DNA of 37,107 bases from Microbacteriaceae bacterium PS02067 (GTDB taxonomy: Bacteria; Actinomycetota; Actinomycetes; Actinomycetales; Microbacteriaceae). The DNA lies in NCBI GenBank assembly GCA_029960085.1, contig JASCPG010000029.1, forward strand, positions 1 through 37,107, given 5' to 3'. Shown piece by piece: positions 24,899 through 31,897 of this stretch (positions are counted from its first letter, which is position 1; each line of letters starts with the position of its first letter). Made by a program: the position numbers and the translations under genes. The notes beneath the pieces were generated by a model, which had not been told where the DNA came from, did no database searches, and was given only the letters and a program-made list of their open reading frames with translations.

Positions 24899-25609
24899 TC
24901 ATCGCGGCCCGGGCCGCACGGTCAGGTCGCTGATCACCGCGTCGGGCGGCAGGTCGAACGCCGTGAGGATCGCCGTCGCGACGGAGGCCGGGTCGATCCA
25001 CCGCTCGGCGTCGTAGGGCGCGCCCTCCTGCCGGTGGACCTCCTCCTGCATCGGCGTCGCGGTGCGCCCCGGGTAGATGCTCGTCACCCGCACGCCATGG
25101 GCCGCCTCTTCACCGCGCAGGGCGTCGGCGAGCGCCTTCAGGCCATGTTTGGATGCCGCGTACGCCGCCCACTCGGGGTGCGCGGAAAGACCCGCCCCCG
25201 AGTTCACGAAGAGCACCTGCCCGTGCGCGGCGCGCAGGCGCGGCAGGAGCACGCGGGTGAGTTCGGCGGGCGCGACGAGGTTGACGGCGAGCTGGCTCCT
25301 CCAGGCGACGAGGGGCAGGTCGGCGACGGTGCCGAGGCTGACGACACCTGCCGCGTGGATCACGCCGTCGATCCTGTCCGGCAGCGCGGCCTCGGCCACG
25401 GCGTCTGCGATCGCCTCGGGTCGCGCGAGGTCGGCGACGATCGGCACGCTGCCGGGGAACTCGCGGGCGAGGTCATCCGCGCGGGTCAGGTCCCGCGCGA
25501 CGAGCACGAGTCGGTCGCCCCGGGCGTGGAGGGCCGCCGCGACGAGCCGCCCGATGCCGGAGCCGGCGCCCGTGACGACGACGGTGCGGGGCGGGACGTC
25601 GGTTGTCAT
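24899..25609 (-). CDS. SDR family NAD(P)-dependent oxidoreductase
   Basis: 236 residues, Rossmann fold. The cofactor motif TGAGSGIG is near the N-terminus, the structural NNAG equivalent appears as HAAGV, the catalytic Ser lies in FVNSGAG, and the catalytic YxxxK is YAASKHGLKALADALR. This is a classical short-chain dehydrogenase acting on an unknown alcohol or ketone. The ribosome binding site GGGAGG overlaps the first ATG (25618) but is well spaced for ATG 25609, which I chose. It lies between the APC permease (51 bp upstream) and the antiporter (39 bp downstream), probably in one transcript. Confidence 0.9.
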   Translation of the reverse strand: MTTDVPPRTVVVTGAGSGIGRLVAAALHARGDRLVLVARDLTRADDLAREFPGSVPIVADLARPEAIADAVAEAALPDRIDGVIHAAGVVSLGTVADLPLVAWRSQLAVNLVAPAELTRVLLPRLRAAHGQVLFVNSGAGLSAHPEWAAYAASKHGLKALADALRGEEAAHGVRVTSIYPGRTATPMQEEVHRQEGAPYDAERWIDPASVATAILTAFDLPPDAVISDLTVRPGPR

Positions 25610-25660
25610 GGCATCCATCCTCCCACCGCGCGGCCGACCGCTCCGCGGTTCAGGCGCCGC

Positions 25661-27211
25661 TCAGATGCCTCCGTCGATGGAGCGGGTGTACTCGCCGGGC
25701 TCCTCGGGCACCATGACCGGGGTGTCGCGGTTGAGGCTCTGGCCGCGGAAGAACGGCTTCGAGCGGGGGAACAGATACCAGATGAACATCAGCACGACGC
25801 CGAGGAGGAGCGCGCCGATCCCGACGACGAACGTGCCCCCGATCCCGAGGAGGACCGTGTTCCCGTAGTCGACGTCCCACATGTCGACCGCGGACTGCAC
25901 GAACGCGTAGGTGAGGAGGAGCCCGCCGAGGAGCGGGAAGATCCCCCGGAACCACAGGTCGCGCGCCGAGTTCCTGAGCTCGCGCCGGTAGTACCAGACG
26001 CAGGCGAAACCGGTGATCGCGTAGTAGAACGCGATCGCGAGGCCGAGCGAGGCGATCGAGTCCTGCAGGATGTTGTCGCTGATGAGCGTCATGCCGACGT
26101 AGTACGCGGATGCGACGACACCGCCCACGATCGTCGAGAACGACGGCGTCTTGTAGACCGGGTGCACCTGCTTGAAGCGTGCGGGGAGAGCGCGGTACAC
26201 GCCCATCGCGAGCGTGCCGCGCGCCGTCGGGAGGATCGTCGTCTGGGTCGAGGAGACCGCCGAGATGAGGACGGCCACAACGAGCAGCCAGCCCCAGGGG
26301 CCGAGCAGCCCGTCCTTGATGGCGAGGAAGAAGTCGTCGGCGTTCGCCTCGTTGCCGAGGCCCGTGCCGCTGTCGCCGAGGCCGGCGTACATCATGGCGG
26401 CGATCGTGACGGCGACGTAGGTGAACAGCAGGATGATCGTCGTCAGCAGCGCCGCGCGCCCGGGGATGCGCTTCGGATCCTTCGTCTCCTCGTTGAGGGC
26501 GAGGCAGGTGTCCCAGCCCCAGTAGATGAAGAGGGCGTAGAGCACGGCCTCGATGAACCCGTGATAGTCGGTGAACGCGAACGGGTTGAGCCACTCCCAG
26601 GAGAACGGCGTGGCGCCCGGCGCGGTGCCGGTGAAGTACTGCGTGAGGGCCGCGATGACGAAGATGCCGAGCGCGAGGTACTGGATGGCGAGCAGGATGT
26701 TCTGGATGCGCTCGCCGATCTCGACGCCCCGCCAGCTCACCCACGTCATCGCGGCGATGAACAGGACCGCGACGAGGATGATGCGCCAGTCGTTGTTCGC
26801 GAGTTCGAGCCCGAAGAGGTTCCAGAAGTAGACCGATGCGATCTGCGCGAGGTTGGCGAGCACCACCATCCCGGCCACCGCGACTCCCCAGCCGCCCATC
26901 CATCCGACCCGCGGGCCGAAGGCCTTCGCCGCCCAGGTGAACGTCGTGCCGCAGTCGGGGATCTCGTTGTTGAGTTCGCGATACGCGAAGGCGATGAACA
27001 GCATCGGCACGAAGGCGATCACGAAGGCGATCGGCGCCTGCGCCCCGACGGCCAGCACGACGAAGCCGAGAGTCGCGACCAGTGAATAGACCGGAGCCGT
27101 GGATGCCAGGCCGATGACGGTCGACCCCCACAGCCCGAGCGTTCCGCTGGCGAGGCCCTTCCCCTCGGGGCGCTCCAGGCGGATGGGGGTGGTGGATCCG
27201 AAATCGCTCAC
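25661..27211 (-). CDS. APC family amino acid/polyamine permease
   Basis: 516 residues with about 12 membrane segments. Early motifs TPIRLERPEGKGLASGTLGLWGS and VIGLASTAPVYSLVATLG, then FIAFAYRELNNEIPDCGTTFTWAAKAFGP, are typical of amino acid-polyamine-organocation carriers of actinobacteria. The specific substrate is not readable. GTG 27211 is strongly supported by GGAGG with 8-base spacing; longer in-frame starts would add 38 non-membrane residues and are rejected. It is first in a run of four close genes. An inverted repeat lies about 55 bp upstream (27267-27290). Confidence 0.9.
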   Translation of the reverse strand: MSDFGSTTPIRLERPEGKGLASGTLGLWGSTVIGLASTAPVYSLVATLGFVVLAVGAQAPIAFVIAFVPMLFIAFAYRELNNEIPDCGTTFTWAAKAFGPRVGWMGGWGVAVAGMVVLANLAQIASVYFWNLFGLELANNDWRIILVAVLFIAAMTWVSWRGVEIGERIQNILLAIQYLALGIFVIAALTQYFTGTAPGATPFSWEWLNPFAFTDYHGFIEAVLYALFIYWGWDTCLALNEETKDPKRIPGRAALLTTIILLFTYVAVTIAAMMYAGLGDSGTGLGNEANADDFFLAIKDGLLGPWGWLLVVAVLISAVSSTQTTILPTARGTLAMGVYRALPARFKQVHPVYKTPSFSTIVGGVVASAYYVGMTLISDNILQDSIASLGLAIAFYYAITGFACVWYYRRELRNSARDLWFRGIFPLLGGLLLTYAFVQSAVDMWDVDYGNTVLLGIGGTFVVGIGALLLGVVLMFIWYLFPRSKPFFRGQSLNRDTPVMVPEEPGEYTRSIDGGI

Positions 27212-27266
27212 GGCGGGAACCTCCGGGTCGTCGTCGTCGGGTTGACGCGACAGTAGCGGCACCGCG

Positions 27267-27290
27267 CCGCACGTCACGCTAGACGTGCGG
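27267..27290. promoter_or_regulatory. 9-bp-arm inverted repeat upstream of the APC permease
   Basis: CCGCACGTC and GACGTGCGG are exact complements separated by 6 bases. The repeat sits between the tetR stop and the permease ribosome binding site. It could be an operator for the permease operon or a second terminator hairpin for tetR; no T-run follows on either strand. Confidence 0.5.
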
Positions 27291-27327
27291 GCGAATCTCC
27301 CGGGCGGATTGGCCGTGGGGGCCAAGA

Positions 27328-27345
27328 GGCGCTCCGGGAAGCGCC
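27328..27345 (-). terminator. hairpin after the tetR stop, possible terminator
   Basis: GGCGCT and AGCGCC pair with a 6-base loop 13 bases after the tetR stop codon. The arms are GC-rich but the U-run is missing (TCTTGG follows), so termination is only a possibility. Confidence 0.35.
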
Positions 27346-27358
27346 GCCGGGGCGGCGT

Positions 27359-27940
27359 TCATCCCCGACCGGCGAGGGCGCGCGCCGTCGCGAGGGCGTC
27401 CCCCGCGGCATCCGGCGCCGGACGGGCGAGGGCGAGGGCTGCGACGACGAGCCCCGTGACGGCGTCGGCGGTCTGTCGACGGTCGGGCTCGGCATCCGTG
27501 GGACTCGCCGCATCGACGCCGCGGCCGATCGCGTCGCGGAGCTCGCGCCGATAGCCCTCGATCACGCGGGCGACCTCGGCGTCGCGGGAGATGGGAGCCC
27601 CGGCCGCGTTGATCAGGAGGCATCCGTTCGCGGCCGCAGGCGACGCAGGGACGGCGATGGCGGCGGCGAGGCCGTCGAGATACGCGGCGAGCGCGTCGGC
27701 GGAGACCGCGTCGGCGACGAGGGGTCGCAGACGCGGGCGCACGATCTCGGCGAGATAGCTCTCGACGGCCGCGTCGAACAGCCCCCGCTTGGAGCCGAAC
27801 TCGTTGTAGATGCTCGAACGGTTGAGCCCGGTGGCCTCTTCGAGCCCGGAGATCGAGGCCGCCTCGTACCCGTGCTCCCAGAAGTACGCGCGCGCCGCGC
27901 GCACCGCCAGAGCACGGTCGAACTCGCGTGTCCGCGCCAT
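27359..27940 (-). CDS. TetR/AcrR family transcriptional regulator
   Basis: 193 residues. The N-terminal helix-turn-helix lies at about 8-55: ARAYFWEHGYEAASISGLEE followed by ATGLNRSSIYNEFGSKRGLF. The C-terminal domain is helical and binds an unknown ligand. ATG 27940 has GGAGG with 7-base spacing; the upstream ATG 27958 lacks this. It is divergent from the DUF1304 gene with a long AT-rich palindrome between them, so it very likely represses itself and that gene. The interrupted MDR oxidoreductase downstream of DUF1304 was probably also a target (inference). Confidence 0.92.
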   Translation of the reverse strand: MARTREFDRALAVRAARAYFWEHGYEAASISGLEEATGLNRSSIYNEFGSKRGLFDAAVESYLAEIVRPRLRPLVADAVSADALAAYLDGLAAAIAVPASPAAANGCLLINAAGAPISRDAEVARVIEGYRRELRDAIGRGVDAASPTDAEPDRRQTADAVTGLVVAALALARPAPDAAGDALATARALAGRG

Positions 27941-27972
27941 CCGTTCCCCTCCCGACATCCTCCGACTTTTCA

Positions 27973-28010
27973 GAACCGACCGTTTCAGTATATATTGAAA
28001 CAGTCAGTTC
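27973..28010. promoter_or_regulatory. 38-bp imperfect palindrome, probable TetR operator
   Basis: Arms of 15 bp at 27973-27987 (GAACCGACCGTTTCA) and 27996-28010 (TGAAACAGTCAGTTC) pair with two mismatches around GTATATAT. The site is the most AT-rich spot in this GC-rich region and lies between two divergent genes, one encoding a TetR regulator. On the minus strand it contains TATACT, a possible -10 for tetR, and CATAAT (28010-28015 region) is a possible -10 for the plus-strand gene. Binding there would block both. Confidence 0.75.
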
Positions 28011-28046
28011 ATAATCAGTCGAGAAGCGCTTACGGAAGAGGACACC

Positions 28047-28430
28047 ATGATCATCGCCGCACTCGTGCTCACCGCGCTCGCCGCGCTCCTGCACGTCTTC
28101 ATCTTCTGGCTCGAGTCGTTCGCCTGGACCACCCGCGCCCGCGCCGTGTTCGGCACGACCGAGGCGGATGCCCTCGCGACCCGCGAGATGGCCTTCAACC
28201 AGGGCTTCTACAACCTGTTCCTCGCGATCGTCGCCGGCCTCGGCGTGATCCTCACCGTCGTCGGCGCGACCGTCGTCGGCGCGACGCTCATCTTCGCGGG
28301 CGCCGGATCGATGGCCGCCGCCGCGCTCGTCCTGCTCGTCTCGAGCCCCGACAAGGCCGGCGCCGCGCTCAAACAGGGCGTCCTGCCGCTGCTCGCCGTG
28401 ATCGCGCTCGCCATCGGCATCCTGATCTGA
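28047..28430 (+). CDS. DUF1304 family membrane protein
   Basis: 127 residues with four membrane segments: 1-22, about 52-72, 75-97 and 108-127. Family features are LLHVFIFWLESFAW in the first helix and MAFNQGFYNLFLAI in the second. DUF1304 proteins have no established function and are often linked with TetR regulators and quinone or NADPH oxidoreductases. Here it is divergent from tetR across the palindrome and is followed 52 bp later by the remnant of an MDR oxidoreductase. A purine-rich GGAAGAGG precedes the ATG. Confidence 0.9.
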   Translation: MIIAALVLTALAALLHVFIFWLESFAWTTRARAVFGTTEADALATREMAFNQGFYNLFLAIVAGLGVILTVVGATVVGATLIFAGAGSMAAAALVLLVSSPDKAGAALKQGVLPLLAVIALAIGILI

Positions 28431-28482
28431 CCCGCCCCTCTCCTTCTCCCCTTCACGACCCGGAAGACACGCGAAAGACCTC

Positions 28483-28638
28483 ATGACCTCGTTCCCCTCC
28501 ACCCAGATCCACCTCGCCGCCCGCCCGAACGGCTGGCCGACGCACGATGACTTCGAGACCGTCACGATCGAGAACGGCCCGCTCCAGCCGGGGCAGGTGC
28601 CCCTCAGCCGAGCGGGTGCCGGTGCAGGGCCGAGCTGA
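28483..28638 (+). pseudogene. truncated MDR-family NADP-dependent oxidoreductase (N-terminus only)
   Basis: The ATG at 28483 opens 39-40 residues that look like the start of a CurA-type medium-chain NADP-dependent oxidoreductase: STQIHLAARPNGWPTHDDF, then ETVTIENGPLQPGQV. That family then normally has about 300 more residues beginning with a strand and VDPYMRGRM. Here the frame changes character after LQPGQV (about 28600), runs a further dozen residues and stops at 28638, overlapping the convergent yaeQ-like gene. The rest was therefore removed by a deletion whose far end fused to the 3' end of yaeQ. The tetR-DUF1304-oxidoreductase order suggests a once intact detoxification operon (inference). 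Confidence 0.75.
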
Positions 28639-29143
28639 GGCTCACCCCGTTGATGTCGAGGTAGAGCTGTCCCTCGGTCACCGACAGGGTGACCGAGTTG
28701 CGCCGCTCGACGGCCGCGGCTGCGGCATCCACGAATCCGGGGTCGAACGACGTCAGGACGACCTTCTCGGCGTCGTGGATCCGCTTGCCGGCGTACTGCG
28801 GCAGGACCCGGGCGGGGTCCCGGTGCGTGTAGACCGCGACGTGGCCCGTGAGCTTGCTGCCGTAGTGCAGCCGCTCGGCATCCGGCGAGCCCACCTCGAT
28901 CCACGCCGTCTGCGCGCCGGTCGCGTCGCGCACGAACACCGCGGGTTCGTTCGTCGCCGAGATGCCCTCGCTGAATGCGATGCCCTCGGTGTACTCGAGA
29001 CAGTACGCGAGCAGCCGAGTCACCATGAACGCCGTCGTCTCGGAGGGATGCCGCGCGAGCCGCAGCGAGAGTTCCTCGTACACGCCGCGGTCGACATCCG
29101 CCACCTGCACGTCGAAAGTGTGCATCACCACGCCGATCGCCAT
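28604..29143 (-). CDS. YaeQ family protein
   Basis: 179 residues. The YaeQ pattern is clear: FDVQVADVDRGVYEELSLRL, HPSETTAFMVTRLLAYCL, ISATNEPAVFVRDATGAQTA, WIEVGSPDAERLHYGSK and VAVYTH. YaeQ is related by fold to PD-(D/E)XK nucleases; the E-x-AVFVRD and WIEVG segments correspond to the core strands. Its role is unsettled; an old claim links Escherichia coli YaeQ to RfaH suppression. The start may be ATG 29143 or ATG 29125. Upstream TAGGCT ends 6 bases before ATG 29143, suggesting leaderless expression. Its 3' end overlaps the truncated oxidoreductase, marking a deletion junction. Confidence 0.88.
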   Translation of the reverse strand: MAIGVVMHTFDVQVADVDRGVYEELSLRLARHPSETTAFMVTRLLAYCLEYTEGIAFSEGISATNEPAVFVRDATGAQTAWIEVGSPDAERLHYGSKLTGHVAVYTHRDPARVLPQYAGKRIHDAEKVVLTSFDPGFVDAAAAAVERRNSVTLSVTEGQLYLDINGVSLSSALHRHPLG

Positions 29144-29149
29144 GCTCCG

Positions 29150-29155
29150 AGCCTA
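29150..29155 (-). promoter_or_regulatory. candidate -10 (TAGGCT) for the yaeQ-like gene
   Basis: On the minus strand TAGGCT lies 6 bases before ATG 29143, the same spacing seen for the glutamine amidotransferase gene. This places the transcription start at the ATG. Only CGGAGC lies between, a weak ribosome binding site. Confidence 0.4.
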
Positions 29156-29252
29156 CGGCGGACGCCGAGGCGCGCCGACCGCGCGCAGCCGCCCGCTGAC
29201 GCGCCCCGCGCCCGCCGGCGACCCGAACGAACGCACTCATGCACTCCAGCCG

Positions 29253-29318
29253 CTCACCCGGCTACCCGAAGCGCGACCTCACCCGCTCGCCGGCCCGCAC
29301 GGTCGGCTCACCCGCTCG
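29253..29318. repeat. short direct repeats CTCACCCGCTCG in a gene gap
   Basis: CTCACCCGCTCG occurs at 29278-29289 and 29307-29318, with a partial copy at 29253-29261. They lie in the 204-bp gap between the J-domain gene and the yaeQ-like gene. No gene is seen there. Function unknown; possibly chance in a GC-rich spacer. Confidence 0.5.
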
Positions 29319-29347
29319 TACACGCCGACCCGTTCCGGGCAAGCCGC

Positions 29348-30313
29348 TCACACGAAGCGGACGACGCCCTGCAGCCGCGTGCGGATGTCGAACAGCTCGT
29401 TGCCACCGATGTCGCGCGCGCCGGAGATGCCGCGCCGCAGCACCGTCGACAGCGCGGAGCGCGCCACGACCGTCACGGGGAGGCCCCGCACCTTCCCGAT
29501 CTCCTCGATCGCGGCCGGTACGTCGTCGTCGGGCAGCACCGCGATGACGCCGCTGAACTTCACGCGCGCGGCGCGTGCTACGGCCCTAGCGGCGGCGACG
29601 GTATCGGCGATCGGCGCACCGTCGACGCCCTCGCCGATCAACTCGCCGCGACGGATCCGCGCCGGTCCCCCGAAGTCCTCGCTCAGCACCGCGTACAGCC
29701 CGCTCGGCCCGAGGACGATGTGGTCGAGCTTGAGCCCCGGGTCGCGCGGATCGGCGGCCACGTCATGCCACACCGTGTAACCCATGCCGAGATCGCCGAC
29801 GATCCGCGCCGTCGCCTCCTCGGCGAGCGCGTCGGCGAGGAGACGCTTCAGATCGCGCGGGGCGCCGCGCACGAGCGCGGGGTCGTACGGATCGGGGAGG
29901 TCCGCACCGCGCCCCACCCACTCGCGCATGAGGGTCAGATAGCGCTCGCGCCGCCACCCGCCGGGCTGTCCGAACGAGCGCGCCCGCGGGCGGGTGTCGG
30001 CGGCGCGACGCGGCGGATGCCACGTGCCGGGGTTGCCGGGCGCCCCGGATCCGGGCCCGCCACCGGCATCCGGTCCGTAGTGCGGAGCGTCGGCGCCGAA
30101 CCCGTGGCCGCGGTCGTACGCTGCGCGCGCGGGCGCGGTGCCGACGAGCTCCCACGCCCGCTGCACCTGGACGAACTGTGCCGCGTCTCCCCCGGTGTCG
30201 GGGTGCGTCTCGCGCAGGCGGAGCCGGTACGCGCGGCGGAGGTCGTCGTCGGTGGCATCCGGCGCGCAGCGCAGCACTTCGTACGCCGACGCCGACAGGG
30301 GCGAATCGAACAC
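29348..30313 (-). CDS. J-domain protein with C-terminal NERD-like domain
   Basis: 321 residues. The N-terminal J domain (about 8-70) has the HPD tripeptide at 37-39, which stimulates DnaK ATPase. A Gly/Pro-rich linker (70-120) follows. The C-terminal part (about 155-310) resembles the nuclease-related NERD domain: EEATARIVGDLGMGYTVWHD, then KLDHIVLGPSGLYAVLSED, the D-H-hydrophobic-G-P-x-G-hydrophobic core. The catalytic Lys expected after that strand is not in its usual place, so nuclease activity is doubtful. GTG 30313 lies 3 bp after the upstream hydrolase stop, so they share a transcript. A chaperone-targeted DNA or RNA factor is one reading; the role is unknown. Confidence 0.8.
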   Translation of the reverse strand: MFDSPLSASAYEVLRCAPDATDDDLRRAYRLRLRETHPDTGGDAAQFVQVQRAWELVGTAPARAAYDRGHGFGADAPHYGPDAGGGPGSGAPGNPGTWHPPRRAADTRPRARSFGQPGGWRRERYLTLMREWVGRGADLPDPYDPALVRGAPRDLKRLLADALAEEATARIVGDLGMGYTVWHDVAADPRDPGLKLDHIVLGPSGLYAVLSEDFGGPARIRRGELIGEGVDGAPIADTVAAARAVARAARVKFSGVIAVLPDDDVPAAIEEIGKVRGLPVTVVARSALSTVLRRGISGARDIGGNELFDIRTRLQGVVRFV

Positions 30314-30316
30314 GCC

Positions 30317-31390
30317 TCAGCCCCAGAGCGGCACCGGCGGCGTCCACGCGAGAGCCTGCGCGCCGATCCCCGGGTCGACGTCGGCGAGCGCGGCGGGCTG
30401 CCACCGCGGGCTGCGGTCCTTGTCGATGAGCTGGGCGCGGATCCCCTCGGCGAGATCGGGCTGGGTCGTCGCGAACCACAGCACGAGTCCGTACTCCTGC
30501 GCGAGGGCGGCACGCAGGTCGGGCAGCGTGCGGGCGGAACGCACGGCGGCGAGCGTCACAGTGAGAGCCGTCGGGGAGAGTTCGGCGAGAGCGTCCGCCG
30601 TGGCGATCGCCTCCGGCTCGGGCCGGGCGCGGAGACGCGCCAGGATCTCGGGGACGGTCTCGGCGGCGAACGCGTCGTCGATCCATGGCCGGGCCGCGGC
30701 GAGCCGCGAGGGCGCCGGGGTCTCATCGAAGAGCAGCACGATCTCGGCCGGCGTCCCCGGGTCGGCCCGGGTCAGGAGCGCATCGCGCAGATCAGCGAGC
30801 CGCTCGCTCGGAACCATCGCGTCGGCGAACCCGGCGTAGATCGCATCCGAGGCATCCATCGTGCCTCCCGTCAGAGCGAGGTACTCGCCGATCCGGCCCG
30901 GCGCGTGTGCGAGCAGCCACGAGCCGCCGACGTCGGGCGTGAAGCCGATGCGCGTCTCGGGCATGGCGAGACGCGAGCGCTCAGTCACGACGCGGACCGC
31001 GGCGTGGCCCGCCAGCCCGATGCCCCCGCCCATGGTGACGCCGTCGGCGATCGCGACGATGGGCTTGGGGTACTCGGCGATCCGGGCGTTCAGGCCGTAC
31101 TCGTGCTGGAAGAAGCCGGCGGTCTCCGCCGACCGCCCGCCGACCACCTGTCCGTGCAGGCTCACGACATCGCCGCCCGCGCACAGGCCCCGCTCCCCGG
31201 CGCCGTCCAGCAGGACGATTTGCACGTCGGCGTCGCCCTCCCAGTCGTCGAGCGCCGCCGCGAGGCTCTCGATCATGCCGAGGTCGAGCGCGTTGATGGC
31301 GCGCGGGCGGTTGAGCGTCAGATGGCCGACGCCGCTGTCGGCACGCGCAAGGACGGTGGGCTCGGAGGCTGCTGCGACGGGGTCACTCAC
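30317..31390 (-). CDS. 3-hydroxyisobutyryl-CoA hydrolase-like enoyl-CoA hydratase family protein
   Basis: 357 residues, crotonase fold. The oxyanion-forming segments are CAGGDVVSLH and IADGVTMGGGIGLAG. Glu145 and Asp153 in MPETRIGFTPDVGGS have the spacing of the catalytic pair of HIBYL-CoA hydrolase. The extended C-terminal ECH_2 domain brings the length to that of HIBYL-CoA hydrolases rather than short enoyl-CoA hydratases. It should release 3-hydroxyisobutyrate from its CoA ester in valine breakdown; an enoyl-CoA hydratase activity remains possible. GTG 31390 begins VSDPVAAAS. It is the first gene before the J-domain fusion. Confidence 0.88.
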   Translation of the reverse strand: MSDPVAAASEPTVLARADSGVGHLTLNRPRAINALDLGMIESLAAALDDWEGDADVQIVLLDGAGERGLCAGGDVVSLHGQVVGGRSAETAGFFQHEYGLNARIAEYPKPIVAIADGVTMGGGIGLAGHAAVRVVTERSRLAMPETRIGFTPDVGGSWLLAHAPGRIGEYLALTGGTMDASDAIYAGFADAMVPSERLADLRDALLTRADPGTPAEIVLLFDETPAPSRLAAARPWIDDAFAAETVPEILARLRARPEPEAIATADALAELSPTALTVTLAAVRSARTLPDLRAALAQEYGLVLWFATTQPDLAEGIRAQLIDKDRSPRWQPAALADVDPGIGAQALAWTPPVPLWG

Positions 31391-31409
31391 CCGGGCAACG
31401 TTACTCGCG

Positions 31410-31534
31410 GTGACCAATGCAGGAGATCTGTGCGCGCGGCGTCGCGGCCGCCCGGAATCCCGCGGGTGACACGGGGCTCGGGCAGCGATTCTCCTGCGTT
31501 GGTCACGCCGCCGCGCGGTGGCGGGCGGGGCGAG
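31410..31534. repeat. inverted-ended element, copy 1
   Basis: Ends at 31410-31426 (GTGACCAATGCAGGAGA) and 31490-31506 are inverted repeats of 17 bp with one mismatch; the core is 97 bp. A conserved tail to 31534 (GCCGCCGCGCGGTGGCGGGC...) is shared with copy 2. The interior AGATCTGTGCGCGCGGCGTCGC and CCCGGAATCCCGCGGGTGAC are also shared. No open frame of note. It resembles a small non-autonomous palindromic repeat. Confidence 0.9.
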
Positions 31535-31617
31535 CCGGTGCGGGGGGTGGGCGGGCCGCAAGCGTTGGCCCGGACGGGGTGAGCCGGAGGGGTGCGGTCG
31601 GGGCCCGGAAGAGTGCG

Positions 31618-31662
31618 GCGAGCGGGCACGGGAGCGAGCTGCGAGCGGGCACGGAGCGAGAG
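31618..31662. repeat. two tandem 22-23-bp repeats between the inverted-ended elements
   Basis: GCGAGCGGGCACGGGAGCGAG (31618 on) is followed directly by GCGAGCGGGCACGGAGCGAG (31641 on), with one base inserted. They sit just before copy 2 of the inverted-ended element, in a 507-bp gene-free stretch (31391-31897). I see no gene, RNA or terminator with a T-run in this stretch beyond the repeats and a palindrome near its right end. Confidence 0.8.
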
Positions 31663-31668
31663 CGTTGC

Positions 31669-31792
31669 GTGACCAACGCAGGAGATCTGTGCGCGCGGCG
31701 TCGCAGTGGCCCGGAATCCCGCGGGTGACGCGGGCGCCGACACCGAATCTCCTGCATTGGTCACGCCACCGCGCGGTGGCGGGCGGGGCGAG
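31669..31792. repeat. inverted-ended element, copy 2
   Basis: Same orientation as copy 1. Ends are at 31669-31685 (GTGACCAACGCAGGAGA) and 31748-31764, again 17 bp with one mismatch; the core is 96 bp and the shared tail runs to 31792. Left ends differ from copy 1 by one base, and the compensating position differs in the right ends. The two copies start 259 bp apart. Confidence 0.9.
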
Positions 31793-31834
31793 GCCGGCCC
31801 GACGGCGCGGCGGGGGGCGTGCTGGGCGCGGCGT

Positions 31835-31848
31835 CCCCCGATCGGGGG
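31835..31848. promoter_or_regulatory. perfect 14-bp palindrome upstream of the ABC exporter genes
   Basis: CCCCCGATCGGGGG lies 49 bp before the GTG start of the ABC ATPase. It is near where a promoter would lie and could be an operator, but no regulator gene is adjacent. Confidence 0.45.
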
Positions 31849-31897
31849 CGATTTTCGGCAGGATGGAGAGTACGCCCGCGACGAGGAGAGGTCCCCC

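Noticed and set aside
23288..27085. A very long open frame on the plus strand, and similar ones at 1579-4287, 20869-23112 and 28547-31582
   Set aside because: They lie antisense to clear genes, are made of Arg/Glu/Asp/His-rich low-information sequence, and arise from the GC-rich third positions of the opposite strand.
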